The position numbers and the translations under genes are program-made. A DNA stretch of 64,000 nucleotides, from NCBI GenBank assembly GCA_004794655.1, contig SMMW01000555.1:3007001-3071000 (forward strand), in the 5' to 3' direction. Source of the DNA: Marisa cornuarietis. Taxonomy: Eukaryota; Mollusca; Gastropoda; Architaenioglossa; Ampullariidae. The notes under the pieces were generated by a model that searched no databases, was not told the DNA's origin, and was given only the letters and a program-made list of their open reading frames with translations. Below are positions 1 to 13,188 of the stretch, in pieces. The stretch's first letter is position 1. Each line of letters begins with the position of its first letter.

Positions 1-1985
1 TTTCATTTTGTTTCTAAATTATTTTTGCTAATAAGCTTCTTACTGGCATATTTACATTTTTCATAGTTTCAACAAAAAACACTTCGTAATATAAAAACTG
101 CATTCAACTTTCTGCGTGCAAGACAGTTATGTCTTAAAATTTAATCTACAATATAGTTTTTTCGTTGAGGCCGTAGCTATTTAAAATAGTTTATGTATTA
201 AATTGAAATAATAATTTTGCGGGAACAAAACATTAAATCCGGACAGAACAATGAAGGTTTTTTTCAGTGTTATAAAGTTTCGATTTTCTCTCGGTGTAAA
301 GACTTTTATCGTCTCTGGAACCCACGATGTAATGTGCCGCCATCTTTTGATGTTTAGTTTTCGTGTCAACGTAATTTCTTGAACATAAAGCTTCCAAATC
401 CACAGAGACAGATTCAGAGTCATTTTTTTTTTCGTTAAGCAAAACAAACCAAAACTTGTTTCTAGGTTTCATGTTAATCCTTTATGGTGTGTACTTTATG
501 AAACAATGCATTAGTCAGACAAGAGCAGAAGCAACTGATGATGGCGAACAGTCATGTTGGGTAAATGTCAAAATTTTTGCATTTTTAAAAAGTCAAAGAC
601 ACACAAAAAGTGAACGAGGTGAGAGCGCCTGCAAGTCCTCTGAGGTGCATTACCGGCATGCAAAGAGTCTCTTTTTTTTAAGAGACTTTGGAATTATCTC
701 ACCTCAAAAGTAAAAGAAGTAAGAAGCGAACAGCTGTCTCGGGAGAACTGCATCATTAAACATTCAAATCATGCGTAGATTTTTGGAGGCCGCGTAAAAA
801 TTACCCACGAGCTTGCTCATTTTTATGCTTGCATTTTCAGCTTTCTTTTTGAAACCAGGCAATTTTTTAGACAGCCTTTTCACTTCTTGGTTTTTGCTCC
901 TTCCTTTTTAAACAGCCCCTTTTAAAGGAATAATGATTGGTGGACACTCCGCCGTCAAAAGTTATTTTCACATACAGACGAAGTTCCAGCCTCTAAAATG
1001 TGGAACTGTCTCCTACGAGATGTTTCGCAGTTGGATCATTAAGTTCGTCTTACAGCGCATAATCAGGAAGGTGTGTTTACGAGTCTACAAGGATGTAACA
1101 CTTTATTTTTTAATCATTGAGCTTAGCTCAGTTAAAATATGTTTTAACAAATTTGAGTGAAGAAAGCCCACCCACGCCTTTCGTGCAATAAGGGAGGTCA
1201 AATCCGAGACTTCAGAAGTGTCCACGGTTATGCTTTGCTAACTTATAGGCCAGGCTGTCTTACTGGTTATATCCTTGACAACATGAGCAAATGTAAATAC
1301 GTTTTTGATACGTCTTCTTGTGAGATTATCCTCTGTTAGTATGTTTGAAGATTGTATTGTGAACGTAGCTAGGTGGAGGACTTATTCAACCGGACTTAAA
1401 CAACTGATGTCTTGCATGGAGCTATTTGAAAATTAAAATTGCGCTCTAGTAGGCCTTTAACCAACATGACGTATCCAAAAGTGAGCAAGCGACGAACGGG
1501 TCTCTTCTCTAATGCATGTATTAAACACATCCTGACACCTAGTACGCATTTGCTTTTCACTGGAGCATCCGAAGTACTTTAAGGTTAAATCTTTTTAACA
1601 TGTGCCAAGGGATGGCGGTCTGAGTCTTGCTCGGCTAGAGTCGGCGAAAGGAAACCGCTGGGATCTTTCTAGACACGGTGAAGCCCGAACAGTCATATAC
1701 TTTATAGGCACTACACTATCAGACATTTACCTTAACCTCAAGTCAACAGCAACATTAAAATAATCTTTAACAGACTCTTTATGAAGAGGAGAATACAAGT
1801 GTTAAATCACCACATTCATATTACACCAAAGACGCTTAAGTAATGCTCTTAGCAAGTATATATTAATATCATAAATTTTTAAACAATCAAATCCATGTCG
1901 TTGCCTGCTCGAAAGGAATTCAATGAAACAGTGTATATAATGTCCAAGTATACAACCTATAGCTTTATTATTTTACCCTTTAAAT
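1..1985. other. AT-rich non-coding sequence, no gene recognised
   Basis: Only short open frames without recognisable domains occur. No tandem repeat or transposon hallmark was noticed. Confidence 0.6.
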
Positions 1986-1986
1986 A

Positions 1987-2092
1987 ATAATATAATAATA
2001 ATCATCATCATCATCCTCACCATCATCATACAATGAATTTATACAGCGTCATATCCCAGTCCTATGAGAAAGCTCATCGCGCTTTACATTTA
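1987..2092 (+). repeat. Microsatellite-seeded interspersed repeat (TATA-AGCGC type)
   Basis: A (TAA)n then (TCA)n tract is followed by tttatacagcgtcatat and, about 40 bases on, by agctcatcgcgctttacat. The same order of trinucleotide microsatellite, TTTATA-x-GCGC-like motif and GCTCAT-x-GCGC motif recurs at 20971-21195 (+) and 58590-58665 (-). It therefore looks like the head of one dispersed non-coding element family. No coding part is present. Confidence 0.5.
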
Positions 2093-2099
2093 AAAGACA

Positions 2100-4850
2100 C
2101 AGAGAGACATACACGGACACATGCAACAAAACATAGAATGCCATCTGAGATAAAAGATATATCGTCAGAAGCTGCTTACAGGGTGAACAATTTATTTGAA
2201 AAACTGTAATCCAGGCTGCAAATGCTCCTTTCCACACCACAGGTCCAGTCATAGAAGGGATTGAACAGGTAGAAGTCTCTCTTCTAATTTTTTCCTGCTC
2301 GTTGGGTTCCGAGCAGAATGCCTATTTGGAAATTTTAGTTCACATGGAAGATAAGAAGTGCAAATCCAGTGATATAATAGTTTCAAGACGTTCAGCTGTT
2401 CGTCATCCTTCACGAGTCACAAAACTAAACGCTTTAGTTTCAGTGAAAAAAATTTGTCGAAACACGGCGATAATCTTCAGCAGAAAATGATATGATGGGA
2501 TAGATGTCTACTGCGTGTATGCAAGAGAACCACATCAATTCAATAAATACAGAGTTGGCTACATGACACGCCTAATTTGAACTGTCCAAACCCGCAACGG
2601 TGTGAGGCTTAAACCAGTATATAAACCCTTGCTTTCCTCAAGGAAGTGTAATGAAGTCCTCCAGGCTTCATAAATTAAGGTCAGGTAACTAAATTTTTCC
2701 TGGCGATAAACCAGAATGTTTGCGAAAATGTGGCCAGGAGAACAGGCAGGTTCGGTGAAATGAAAGGAAAATGATAGGAGGGGAGTAAAAAAAAAAATCT
2801 GAGGATCCATCGATTCGTGCTTTTTCTTTCTCTCTACGTATACTTTTATTCTTTATTTCTCTCCCGCTCATTTTCTATCTCTCACACACTGTCGTCCCTC
2901 TCTGTCACACTGTCGTCTCGTAGAGAGAAAGAGATAGTGTTGTGGATTTTACGATTTACAGTCTAACATTATTTCTGCTGTTTTCTTGCACATGACTACA
3001 GAATTAAACAACAATTAAACGCTGTGGAAACATCCAAGATGTCGGTTTGCTCCAGAAAACCTGACTTGTGTCTAAAACGTTGATCGCATCTTTGCGACAG
3101 AAATGGAATCTTTTGTAAGAAACGTCCACTTTGCCAACGAGGAATCAAAACTTCGGGCGAAGGAAAAACATACCAAGTAAGTGGCATCCCCTCCCTCCCA
3201 TCTACTTCCTATTACCGGCCGCATCCACAGCACAAAAGAGCGAAAAGGAAATTCGCCTTATCATACAATTTTCTCTGGACCACGCTTTCCTGCATTTTAG
3301 TCTCAGTCGATCTCGTTGGCTCCATGGCTGTCTCACGGAGCTCACTCCCTGAAGTGACGGCCGTTACCAACAGTTCGCTGAGGCGGACGAGGGGGCCTGA
3401 TGGAGGAGGAATGGGTGATGGAGTTGGTTATAGCGTGGGTGGAATAAAGATGGAGTAAACGGCTGTTGTCTGTCGTCGAGGGTATTGCAGGTCCTAAGAA
3501 TGCGGCTTCGTCTGACCTAACGTTCTTGAGATGTTGAAGCTTCTTGTTTTATCCCATGCCTGTGGTTTTATCACCTCACTGCTTCAGCTTTTGATCCTCT
3601 TCTTGCTACTTCCTCTCTTCTTCCAGTTTGATCATCTTCGTCTTATGCTTGCTGTGTTTGCTTGTCCTGTTGTTCTTGTTTGTTGTTTTATTATTCTTGT
3701 TCTTTACTGATGCTTCCCTTATTAAGTTCTGACACTGGCGTGGTCTCAGTGATAACAGGACTTTAATTAACGTATTCTTTTCTAAAAGAAACAAATTATT
3801 TAAAATGATTTACGTATATTTCTTAGAAAAAAGATATAATGCTTATATATTATAATTATAATTAAGTTTTATTTCTTATTTGGATTGACCTTTAATCTCC
3901 AAACTGCTTACATTTTAATAAAACATAACAATGACTTTTTTAAATTAAGCACCGATAGATTGACCTTAATTTCAACCAGTAGCTTCAATGAAGAGCTCAG
4001 TCAATCTAACAGCTTCGAGAGCATATGCTAATGACCTAATGACCCAGTTAGAGAGTCTGTTTTTGTGGCATCACAAGAAACGAGGTACACCTTTATAATT
4101 TTAGTTCATATTTTGAGAATTAATATCTCATACACAGTTAGCCCCTTCTAATCGATTGAAAATAATTTTGCTCTCAGGTAAGGCTTTAAGGGAAATGTTA
4201 TGCCTAAGTGTGTGACACTGAGTGTAGCTACACTTACTTTAGTGGTAACAAAACACTTTCGCTACGTCACGAACGTAGAGACGAAATGGAAGCCTTTACT
4301 CTGGACAGAACTGAGTCCCGGCCTTCTCGTCTTCAACAGTCTCCCATGGCAGCTGTGTCTTGCTAATGGATAACCAGCTGTACGCGGGCAGAAGTAATTG
4401 TAGCGTCAATACGTGAGAACCTGGACTGTCCTCGCAATCCTGATGAGGGGTGGGCTTGGTGTGTCGTGGGAAATTTGCAATCAATGCTTCACCTTATACC
4501 CTAGTAGAAAGTTGAGAAAGAAAGAAACGAAGAAAGAGCAGTGGATAAGAGGGAATGAGAAATAGAGAGAGTGGAGAAGACACGAAAGCGGGAGAAAGAG
4601 AGAGATGCTGCAAAAGGAAACACTTCAAATGGATTGAGTTACCGAGCGACACTTTCAAGTGCATCTGCCCAAATGGCCTGCCAGTCCTGCCCGCCAGCTT
4701 AAGGCTTTGCTAAGGATGTGAGAGTCTGGGAGTCCGTCACCACGAGGACAGCGATAGCGAGCAAGTCGACATCGCCATCAGGGGGGCAGACGCAGCAAAG
4801 ACCCTGCACTAAAGCTGGCAGCACACTGCGACGACGACAACAACAGCAAA
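2100..4850. other. Non-coding sequence, no gene recognised
   Basis: This stretch contains short spurious frames, a GA/CT-rich stretch near 2820-2940 and an AT-rich stretch near 3780-3960. Nothing further could be supported. Confidence 0.55.
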
Positions 4851-5255
4851 TATAGCACAACTCTCAAACGGTGTTCAGTAAGCACAGCAAATGCTTAATC
4901 CCACCTCACACGACAGAAAATAAAGCTCGACTCGCACAGCAGAAGTTGCAACCCGTCTAAAACTGCAGAGCTCCTCTCACAGCAGAAGCTAAAGCCTGGC
5001 TTTCACAAAATAGTGTAAAGCCTACCTCACAGCAGCAGACAAAGAACCTAAAGCCTTCTTATCAAAGTCCACCTCACATAAAAGAAGCTACTTCCCGCCT
5101 CTCATATCAATAGCTGGTGCCCGCCTATTATAGAAGAAGCTATCTCTCCTAACCATGCAAACACTAAAGTCTGCCTTAGACACCAGAACCTAAAGCCCGG
5201 CTCACACGATAGAAAACAAGCTAACAACACGCACAGTGAAAGTTCACGGTCTGGT
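4850..5255 (+). repeat. Decayed minisatellite (unit roughly 35 bp)
   Basis: Diverged copies of a phrase close to taaagcctacctcacagcag recur (for example near 4895, 4920, 4990, 5015, 5050 and 5195), with many substitutions and indels. The period is irregular. It lies just left of the young 30-bp array at 5413, to which its unit shows no clear similarity. Confidence 0.55.
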
Positions 5256-5412
5256 TGGATCACGAGCTGCTTCTCTCAGTCCTGCATACAGTAGTGACGT
5301 AGAATGTCAGACGACGAACACGTTACAGTAACGTAGACTGACTTTATTGAAAAAGATGCACAAATTGCAGATGCAACACACGTAAGGCTAGACCAACAAT
5401 GAATGGATACAG

Positions 5413-5890
5413 CAGAGTGGAACATTGTAGACTAGAACACTGTAGAGTGGAACATTGTAGACTAGAACACTGTAGAGTGGAACATTGTAGACTAGAACAC
5501 TGTAGAGTGGAACATTGTAGACTAGAACACTGTAGAGTGGAACATTGTAGACTGGAACACTGTAGAGTAGAACATTGTAGACTAGAACACTGTAGAGTGG
5601 AACATTGTAGACTAGAACACTGCAGAGCCAGAGGGGAAGATTGCAGACTAGAACACTGTAGAGGGGAACATCGTAAACTAAAACACGGTAGAGGGGAACA
5701 TTGTAAGATACAAGACTGTAGTGTGAGCATACACTGTAGAGGGGAACATTGTAAACTAAAACACTGTAGAGGGGAACATTGTAAGATACAAGACTGTAGT
5801 GTAGGATGCTCAACATGAACATTGTAGACTAGAGCACTATAAACTGGAACATTCTCACCTGCAACATTGTAGAGTGGAATACTGTAGACG
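5413..5890 (+). repeat. 30-bp minisatellite made of two 15-bp half units
   Basis: The unit consists of two related 15-mers, tgtagagtggaacat and tgtagactagaacac, alternating with exact 30-bp spacing from about 5413 to 5625. To the right, up to about 5890, it passes into variants (gtagaggggaacattgtaaa, gtaagatacaagactgtag) with a longer secondary period. Because 30 is a multiple of 3 and the unit lacks stops, frames stay open on both strands (139, 128 and 144 codons). These are not evidence of a protein. Confidence 0.95.
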
Positions 5891-5899
5891 CAAAATGCA

Positions 5900-8800
5900 G
5901 AGAATTGCGCACATCGTCTCTAAAGTATGGTTTTGTATGGAATGCACTTGTGTCTTTGGGAGGTCGGAATGTTTGGGGAGGGGGGAATATGCCGGCACGG
6001 GGGAATGCAAAAGTACACCTTAAGTACACTGTGCCAGAAGATGTCTCAGTTTGAGTGATGTGGGTGCCTGTGTTTCACTGCAGAATTTCCCTGTGTTCGT
6101 TTGATAGCTGTGCTTTAATAAATAAAAAAATAAAAACTTTTTTGCCATTTTTGTGATCACTTACACCTTTCGTCACTTTTTCATCATGCCTATATTTTTT
6201 GTCGCTTACTGTTTTATTTTTGTTTTACAGCTTCTGTATCTGTCATTCAATCAACCTCCAGATTCTCGAAGAACCGTGACAGTTAAATGTTTGTGTCATT
6301 ATGGCACTTTGCCCTATGGTATTTGATAGCTACGTATAAGTGTAGGTAGGTGATACATAACCCAGAGTAGTCGAAGTAACGCAGGTAGCGATTTCATCAT
6401 TTCCCTTTCGCAAAAATAATTTCCAGAACTATCTGACATCGGATTCTGTGTGCCCAAATATTTATAACTGTCCCTAACGAGAGCTTTGCTCGGCTGGCCA
6501 CCAAGGGTCCAGTGACAGACCAGACTGCACTCCATTCCTCGCAGTGTCCTCAGCAAAACGAAACGTTGGAAACTTCGACTCAGGTCGTCGCTGCGTCCTC
6601 GGTGGTGGCAAGTAGCCAGGACTTTCTGCGTCATACGTCGACTGCGCAGACGGCGCGGAATGCTGGTGTTGTAAGCTTTGGAGCCAAGTGCTGTTATTAG
6701 TACATTTTTTTGTAACTGTTTACTATTCCGGAGCAAGTGAGACTGCCATGGAATAAGTTATATTTATCCACCCGTGGAAAAAGCTCCAAGAAACCATTTC
6801 TCAGAACCTTCGTCTTACATAGCATGGCTTAGAGATTTGCACTAGGTTTGCGTACAGACACATTTGCGTTGAGGATTTCATCCTCTGCTTGAAATAAATG
6901 GACTGGAATGTGTGTTCGTTGGGGGTGATCAAACGACGGCTGCTTGCTTCGACAGCTGAATGTTAGGAAACCTCCGCAATGCCGATTCACAGAATTAAAA
7001 CTTAGGCTTAGACCTTAACACGCTCTATGCCTCCCAAAACATCGGTAATATACTAATATATATATATATATATGTCCGAAAGTAGTCCTGAAGGTTTCTG
7101 GGTGAGATGGTTTTGACAGAGCTAAGGTGTAAGTCATTAGGTAGGCTCTCTATGACCTTCAAGAGCCTGTAGGGCACCGTGTCACTAGGTCTTGAACCTT
7201 GCTGCATCTTAGCATCTGAATCTTGACGATTTCACTGAGGTAGGGATGGAAGGAGGAGGGCTGGAGGCAAAGTAGTGATTCAGTGCAAAATTTGCGATTT
7301 CAGCTGTCTGCGTCTTTAAACCTCTTCTGGCAAACTAAGAAAGGGGCGCCCGACATAAAAGAAGATAGATGAGGAAGTCATAATGGCTTCCATACACGGC
7401 TGTGTACTCGTTGGCCGCATCTCCTCGTGTTGTTTCTTGATCAGATCTTCACAAATACAATCCTTCCTGACGTCAGGAGCCCCATGCAAGGACGATAAAT
7501 AACGGAATGAGGGATTACATGCTTCCGGAAAACAGAAACTGGCTCAGATTCATCCGCAGGCAGCTTCGCTGAATGCTGTGACCACCGATTTAACACTGTC
7601 AGCATCCGCACGTGCCTACTTTTTACAAGCGGATCGATCAAAAACAAGTTAAGTTCTATTTTTCTCCGTCGTGATATTGTCTTTGTTTCTTAGTTTCTTT
7701 CTCTGTGCCTTTCTCCCTGTACACGTCTTGCTCGGATGACCTCTGACTTCGCATGACATGCAGATGACCTTTGACCTGTCATTATGTGATCGATTCCCAC
7801 GCGTGGGCAAGCAACTCGGAGGGGAAGTAAAACCCAGACTGCACCTGGACATGAAGGCCAGGCCCAGCACAACACCCTGAAGTCATCTTAAACTCACCGA
7901 CGGCCTTCTGGCAACCACTCCACAAGGACCACCTCGAGCTCTATCTTCCCAGCTCCTGAGCTGACGACTTTTAAATCCTTTCAAGTCCTGTCTCAACAGC
8001 CACTTCTTTCCGAACTACCTTTTGCAAACTCTTCCGCTCATCCCTTCTTCCCTCGTGCACTTCATGTTCCCCAAAGTCGTTTTCACTGTTTTGTCGTATA
8101 GTCAAAAGTCGGTTCCTCCTGAGTATATATATATATACCATTGAGTTGCCCTCCACACCAAAATATGCTCTTGACATTATTATTATTATTATTACGCAGA
8201 CCTTAAACGATAGAACTGTGCCCAATTACCAATTACCCGGCCCTCAACCTTCTTGCAGCATCTCAGCAGGGCCAAAGAGAGATCTAGGATGAAGACAGCT
8301 ATCCATCCATGAACGCCCATGAACATCTATGAACAAGTATGATGTAAGAAAAGTAAATATGGGCTAGAGATTACTGTCACGTGATGACATGCAAACCTTC
8401 TAGGGAAATGTCTTTGCCATCTTGCTACTATCCTTCACTTTCCCAGAGGGGTTTGTAGCTGACACTGTCTCGCCGTCGTCTTCGAACGCGCGTGTCTGCG
8501 CGAGATGCCGGTCAGGAAGCTGTAAGCTCCGTTGCCCGAGGGAAGTCGACGCGGCCTACAATGGATCCGTCTCGGCAAACATCGGCAAACAACGGTAAAC
8601 CGGCCTTCCGCTGACAGTCGATTGCGAGGCGCAAGAACATTAAGTAATTTAAATTACTCTGTTCCGCATCACATCGCTTTACTCAGGTTTGCCTACTCGT
8701 CAGCGTGGATGGATGGTGCAAGCTAGGTTGAGGGTTGGCGTACTTGTCAGCCGGGCGTGATGTCCGAGATCAGCCTGTTAAGAGAAAGATCGGACTCTGG

Positions 8801-9060
8801 CATTTTTTGTGAGCATCGTTTGTTTGTTTGTTTTGTTTTGTTTTTGTTTTGATTTTTTTAAGCGGTGGTTCTCATCTCCTCTCCTTGCTGTGTAGTAAAA
8901 TGCCTTTTTATTTTGTTTCCTAACCTTTTGTTTACACTCGCTTCAGTGTCCAATGGCAGGAACACGAGAGGAGGCATTTTCAGGACCCACCCCCTTCCAA
9001 GAAATGCATCTTTTACAGAGATGCGTCTTCTAATTCCTTCAACCTCCCCTCGCCGTTCAG
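5900..9060. other. Non-coding sequence, no gene recognised
   Basis: This stretch holds short (TA)n runs (7056-7073, 8125-8138), an (ATT)n run at 8178-8195 and an A/T-rich run near 6118-6140. A 140-codon minus-strand frame at 6314-6736 has no recognisable domain and is not called. Confidence 0.5.
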
Positions 9061-9075
9061 ATGTCCGATACGCGT

Positions 9076-9088
9076 GTTACCCGGCAAC
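9076..9088. promoter_or_regulatory. RFX X-box-like inverted motif (1-base spacer)
   Basis: GTTACC, one base, GGCAAC. RFX proteins bind paired GTTRCC-like half sites. It has no visible gene beside it, so function is uncertain. Confidence 0.25.
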
Positions 9089-9284
9089 GGGAGGAGAAGG
9101 CTACAGGCGCCAGACATGCCATAACCAGCAACAGCCTGGAGATGAATTATGTAGCGAATCATGTCTTAAGGCGTGATTCGGTCTCCTGCTAGCCGAATGC
9201 CGACTCTCTCCACAACATGTGCAAAGGAGCCCAACCCCTCCCTCACTCCCCAGCCCCATCAGTACCACCTCTACCTCCAGTCGC

Positions 9285-9440
9285 CGAGCGTAATCGTGAT
9301 CACATGCTTAATTTAGAGCGCCTCCTGTCGTATTAATGATGACAAGTGCTGTCCCTGGGCTGCAGGGCTGGCAGCCTGCTGACGCTGTGTAGGAAATGCG
9401 ATGACCGGCGCTGAAATATCTCCTGAGTAGCACATGGTGC
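9285..9440. promoter_or_regulatory. Candidate conserved non-coding regulatory block
   Basis: A compact block of higher-complexity sequence contains several homeodomain-type cores (taatcgtgat at 9291, cttaattta near 9307, tattaatgat at 9331) with GC-rich segments between them. It contrasts with the simple repeats around it. The call rests on composition only; conservation was not tested. Confidence 0.22.
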
Positions 9441-9866
9441 CGCCTACACTACTCACTACTGGAGTCTGGTAGTGTGTCTCCTGTCAGAGCAAGTCACAGG
9501 CTGGTGTCTTTGAGATGGTCAGATCGACAGACACACCAACGACCGCGGTGATGAACAAATATTAACAAACAAATTGACTGATATTGAGAGGGGCAAGCCA
9601 CGTTCTTTCCTGGTTTTTCGGCCATGCCTTTTCTTTCTTTTTTCTTTCATTTTGTTCTTTTTTCTATTTTGACAGATTTTGACAACACTGTGGCACTTCG
9701 AATCGTGTCTTAGAAACAACGACAGATTTCACGGGATTTTTCAGTTGATTAAAATTATCGTCTTCTGTTATTTAGACCTGTTCAACCAGCAATTTCAAAC
9801 ATTGTCAATGTAGGTCAAAATCATAGAACTGAAGGAAAGCAGGTGATAGGAGAAAAACAGAAAGAA

Positions 9867-9990
9867 GGTTATCAATGGTGCTAAAGCACTCGTGTGGCTG
9901 GAAAAATGATTATAAATGGCACTACATCACTCGTGTGGATAGAAACACGGTTATAAATGGCGCTAAATCACTGGTGTGGGAGGAAAGGAC
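9867..9990 (+). repeat. 41-bp tandem repeat, three copies
   Basis: Copies start at 9867, 9908 and 9949 and share ttataaatgg, then cactcgtgtgg-like segments, with a few substitutions. The period is exactly 41 bp. Confidence 0.85.
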
Positions 9991-9999
9991 TGAATACAC

Positions 10000-10660
10000 T
10001 CGATGCAGTATGTTAAAACTATTTGAAATGAGTGGGTTGGTGGAAACCGAATCGTGATGACTGGCTTCCCAAACTGTCATTATGCAGAGAAGCAGATGTG
10101 CTGTGAAATAAGTCAACACTTGTCTCACTTCTGCGATATACGCTAACGCATTAGAAATTGCGGGTATGAGACAAATTAATAAAATCATTAAAGTCATATT
10201 GTGTTGACTTTCTTTTTCTTTTTATTTCTAACGCTGCAGATTTACATGACCGCCATGTTAAATGCTCTAAACGGAGTTGTACTCGTCTGTTGACTGACAA
10301 ATATTCAGAACACGAAGGTTAAAACACCGTAGATCGAGAGAAAAAAATATGCGCACGCAAGTACATGTAACCACGTGCACACATATTAAGACACCTAAAC
10401 ACACATGTCACGCGCATTGCCAGATTCATATCACTGAATAAATGCCTTAAAAATATATAAAAAATACTTTTACAGAAGACTAAATGATCAGCCAGCCGAT
10501 TCAATAAGACAAAAAACAAACAAATAAAACAAAACAACAAACAAACGGTTCAGTCAGTGTCAGGGGAGTGTTTACCGCATAATAGGACAATGAAAGGACT
10601 GACAGTAAACTTTGACCTCGATACCAGGTTGAAAGTAAAGAAAAACATTTAGTGCGCAGT
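10000..10660. other. Non-coding sequence, no gene recognised
   Basis: Nothing beyond short spurious open frames was seen. Confidence 0.5.
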
Positions 10661-10662
10661 TG

Positions 10663-10690
<28 letters not shown>
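10663..10690. repeat. (CA)n microsatellite
   Basis: Uninterrupted CA dinucleotides, about 13 copies. Confidence 0.95.
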
Positions 10691-10694
<4 letters not shown>

Positions 10695-10782
10695 GAGTGA
10701 CTAATAGGCCCGCTGCCATAAAAATATACATTCGCACACGGACATACAGGCTCACATAAGCACCTTGCGATACAATATACAT

Positions 10783-10784
<2 letters not shown>

Positions 10785-10822
<38 letters not shown>
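10785..10822. repeat. (CA)n microsatellite
   Basis: Uninterrupted CA dinucleotides, about 19 copies. Confidence 0.95.
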
Positions 10823-10826
<4 letters not shown>

Positions 10827-11205
10827 CCACACTACCTCACAGAAAGTTATTAACAAAAGGCACATCTTATCCTCATTAGGTTCTAATTTTGTAGCTTGTG
10901 TTTTTAAGAAACTACAGATGCCTCTTTTCCGATAAAAGTTATCACTGTGTCCAGTTGTTTCCGATCACCCCAGATGTCGGTCATTGATAGAGAACATAGA
11001 TAAGCTAGGGATTAGATCAACCATGTCCGAGCCCGGTTTGAACGTCTCGCAGTTGACCCAGTGGCAACCTTACTCTGAAGAGGGCTGGGTAAGCTAAGCC
11101 AGTGATGAGGAGGAGGAGATGATCATCACTCTTACGAAACCTGACTCCGAGAAGTGAGACCTCTAACACCCGATTCTCATATGACCTATGACCATAATGA
11201 ATATC

Positions 11206-11475
11206 TTTGCCTTTTGTCACTGTGTGCAGTTGTTCTCCATCATCCAGAATGCCGCTTGATCACTGATGGTTTTCGACTGTTCTTGATCACTACAGATGCT
11301 TGCTTATCATTGATTGTGTCCGATGTATTTTTGATCACTACAGATGCGTGCTTATCATTGATTGTGTCCGATGTATTTTTGATCACTACAGATGCGTGCT
11401 TATCATTGATTGTGTCCGATGTATTTTTGATCACTACAGATGCTTGCTTATCATTGATTGTGTCTGACTGTTTTC
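11206..11475 (+). repeat. 48-bp minisatellite
   Basis: Four near-identical copies begin gatcactacagatg at 11285, 11333, 11381 and 11429, exactly 48 bp apart. The outer two have gcttgc and the inner two gcgtgc. More diverged copies extend left to about 11206 and perhaps to 10935. The 16-codon unit keeps frames open on both strands; these are not called as proteins. Confidence 0.93.
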
Positions 11476-11479
11476 GATC

Positions 11480-12660
11480 ATTTTCGGCCTCTGATGGCCA
11501 GTCGCAAGGCGACGCTCGCTCTGTGATCCCTGACCCTCCCCTCCTGTGGGAGCGGACGAATGAAGTGATCGGTTCCCCTGCAAGCTAGAGATCCTATGCT
11601 GCAGGATACCAAGAAGACCAAACTCTTGAATGTTTAGCTGTCCCAGGAGGAGACTCCGTGTGTATATATCAGGAACCCGTGTCAGATGGCAAATACTGTA
11701 GAGCCTAGACAACAGGACCAGGCCTTAAACAGATACCCCTGTCAGTGCTGGCAACACGCAGCGAGACCTTCATTTGCACAATTCTATCGTAACACAAGGA
11801 CCTCCTTTTCAAATGGGTCTCCTCCTATTAAGTTTCGGAGTTGTCCCTAAGAGTATCAATACACAAAAATCAAACACTGCCGTCGCACTGCAATATTTTT
11901 TTTAGCGTTTCCTTCATTCAGGACACATGTCTCTCTGATTATATCTTCTCTCGGGTCAAACAACAAACTACAAAGAATTTTCTCTGAGCATCAATCACAT
12001 GGCCCATATCGTATGCCCACCCCCGACCACCCACAGTAAAACTAGAAAACTAGAAGTATTGATACCAAATGTATAGCGTGTTATTTATCATATTTATCTT
12101 GTCTTTAATTACAAAACAGCATCCATTTAAGAACATATGTTGCTGTAGAAGCAAGTAACAGTATTTTCTGCATACAAAACTTGCAAAAGATATTTCACAA
12201 ATACCTCATCCTCCCGCCACCACCCCCAAAATGTATTTAACCGCATGCTTATGTCTAAAATTACACAAAGTGCTACGGAGAAAACACTCCTACGAATGGC
12301 CAAACCGTGACGGGAGATTAGGAATGTCTGGGAAAGTCCTTAGGGCTTGACATTAGTAACGTCTGGGAACGTCTTTAGGGCCTGTGGAGGTATGGACGAG
12401 GCACGTCAAGGGAGGAATCTATGGCTGCGCCGGTCGATGACGTCGGTCTAGCTGAGGTGAGGTGGGTGGTTGGAGACGTGGTAGGGTACACAGGGAATCG
12501 CGAGTCTACATAGATAAATGGTCCGGCCTCTACCCCCCCAGACTCTTCGCCGAAACCCGAAGGGCTGACTTGTGATTTGCGAGTCATCCAAGGTTTTAGG
12601 CAGTCGGGGGCCGATTTGTGCGAGATCACCTCGGGCAGTCAGATGCGTGGGTAGTGTGCA
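11480..12660. other. Non-coding sequence, no gene recognised
   Basis: Two short duplicated phrases (gtctgggaa near 12330 and 12363, each followed by agggc) were seen, but nothing that can be named. Confidence 0.5.
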
Positions 12661-12669
12661 CAGAGAGAG

Positions 12670-12672
<3 letters not shown>

Positions 12673-12727
<55 letters not shown>

Positions 12728-12775
12728 TGTGTGTGTAAGTATTCCAGTATGGTGGTGGTGGTGGTGGTGGTGGTG
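12673..12775. repeat. (TG)n followed by (GGT)n microsatellites
   Basis: TG repeats run from 12673 to 12737 with one interruption. After 13 bases come eight GGT units (12751-12775). The open frames through these tracts are artefacts. Confidence 0.95.
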
Positions 12776-13142
12776 ATTGCTGTCATCCAGAAAGTGATTT
12801 CAGTCAAATCAAAACAGATTCACGAATTTCGCACAAGTCACAGTTTGTCACAGTCCAAGATGAACACCATAGATGGCAAAAAGATGAAGCAAAATGCTGA
12901 ATAAATTTGTTTGTAGATCCGATTGGTTGTCAACGTAATCGTTACCCCGGTAAGCAACTCCAAGGTAGAAACTTCAGCTGTCGATGTGCACAAAATGAAG
13001 ACACTGAACGAGATTAAAATAGTGTGGTCAGAGATAAATAAAGCCCTCAGTCAACGTGCTGAATGCCTGAGAAGGCAACTAACCGTTACTAGCAGTGTCA
13101 TATCTGTGTGCCATATGCTACAGTCTCTTCCCCTCACTTTAC

Positions 13143-13151
13143 TCACACACG

Positions 13152-13188
<37 letters not shown>

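Noticed and set aside
5399..5818. Overlapping open frames on both strands (139, 128 and 144 codons) with Cys/Glu/His or Leu/Cys/Ser repeats
   Set aside because: All follow from a stop-free 30-bp repeat unit; there is no domain and no start or splice context.
5413..5890. Regular repeats that might be read as a CRISPR array
   Set aside because: The units are directly tandem with no unique spacers, in a eukaryotic context with no cas genes.
6314..6736. 140-codon minus-strand frame outside any repeat
   Set aside because: No recognisable domain, no supporting splice or codon evidence, and a length possible by chance in 64 kb.
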